Shown: positions 53,584-53,642 of the stretch, one piece after another
How the letters are laid out: each line of letters starts with the position of its first letter
Position numbering within the stretch: position 1 is the first letter of the stretch
Assembly (NCBI GenBank): GCA_017649325.1
Contig: JAGCHA010000104.1
Span: 1-53,642, forward strand
Source: Ruminococcus sp.
Lineage (GTDB): Bacteria > Bacillota > Clostridia > Oscillospirales > Ruminococcaceae
Direction: 5' to 3'
Length of the DNA stretch: 53,642 nt
Program-made: the position numbers and the translations under genes
The notes under the pieces: generated by a model
Databases searched by the model: none
The model's input: only the letters and a program-made list of their open reading frames with translations
Told to the model about the DNA's origin: nothing

Positions 53584-53642
53584 TTAAGCTGTCCTTTCGG
53601 CGGAGCTGTACGCTCCGTTATTTTCAAAGTAGACCTTATACC
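53584..53642 (-). CDS. 3' end of a gene cut by the window edge
   Basis: The frame is open from the window edge to TAA at 53584-53586, directly before the HD-gene ATG. Its last residues read YKVYFENNGAYSSAERTA. The close spacing suggests the same operon. Too short to identify. Confidence 0.5.
   Translation of the reverse strand, partial: YKVYFENNGAYSSAERTA

Overview
The window looks like a chromosomal segment from a rumen or gut Ruminococcus close to R. flavefaciens or R. albus. The evidence is a cellulosome-type fibre enzyme (GH43, CBM22, dockerin, CBM22, CE1 joined by Thr-rich linkers), a second dockerin-bearing secreted protein (a subtilase), Firmicutes-style ribosome binding sites and sigma-A promoters with 17-bp spacers, and the Firmicutes order rnj-gdpP-rplI-dnaB-tilS-ftsH. 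The species is inferred. No rRNA, tRNA, CRISPR array, insertion sequence or phage genes were recognised.

Layout. 1-8142: the 3' part of the GH43/CE1 enzyme, its terminator and a dockerin subtilase. 8167-10364: a HAD phosphatase, then pncA-like and nadE (NAD salvage), ending in a 19-bp bidirectional terminator. 10384-13039 (-): a small alarmone synthetase and a membrane EAL phosphodiesterase. 13235-14790: a metallophosphoesterase, a TspO homologue and a tiny transcription unit for a Cys-rich or amphipathic peptide. 14789-18050 (-): an ABC-2 exporter (ATPase plus two permeases). 18245-18781 (-): a membrane-protein gene cut by one in-frame stop. 19081-24752 (-): a five-gene phosphosignalling operon built on a TerY-P-like triad (kinase, vWA protein, PP2C phosphatase), with a zinc-ribbon/BspA-LRR protein and a catalytically dead cytidine-deaminase-fold protein carrying PQQGY repeats. 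24889-27788 (-): a DivIVA-like coiled-coil protein and a sensory-type [FeFe]-hydrogenase-like protein. 27887-31521 (-): a hypothetical protein, then a sugar-binding lipoprotein with an Ala-rich insertion paired with a membrane GGDEF-like protein, preceded by a structured leader. 31831-33662: a histidine kinase and NarL-type regulator. 33667-38228 (-): a large DUF2157-like membrane protein and a YdbS/YdbT-like PH pair. 38323-40717: an AGCS transporter and a catalytically dead phosphohexomutase. 40726-50063: a consensus promoter, a structured leader and the housekeeping operon rnj-gdpP-rplI-dnaB-tilS-ftsH. 50103-51714: a His-rich PH-domain protein and an FkbM methyltransferase. 51811-53642 (-): aspartate carbamoyltransferase with a fused PyrI-type zinc domain, an HD phosphohydrolase and the end of another gene.

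How parts may work together. The ABC-2 operon (18050) and the large membrane protein (36051) share an unusual compound inverted-repeat element placed 25-26 bp upstream of their -10 boxes. The kinase/NarL-regulator pair between them is the obvious candidate regulator, as in Bacillus lnrJK-lnrLMN-type systems. Several proteins are pseudo-enzymes whose fold is kept but whose catalytic residues are gone (deaminase fold, phosphohexomutase, GGDEF domains), which suggests sensing or scaffolding roles. The strongest candidates for an undescribed system are the TerY-P-like operon with the pseudo-deaminase and low-complexity tail, and the self-contained mini-gene at 14620-14790.
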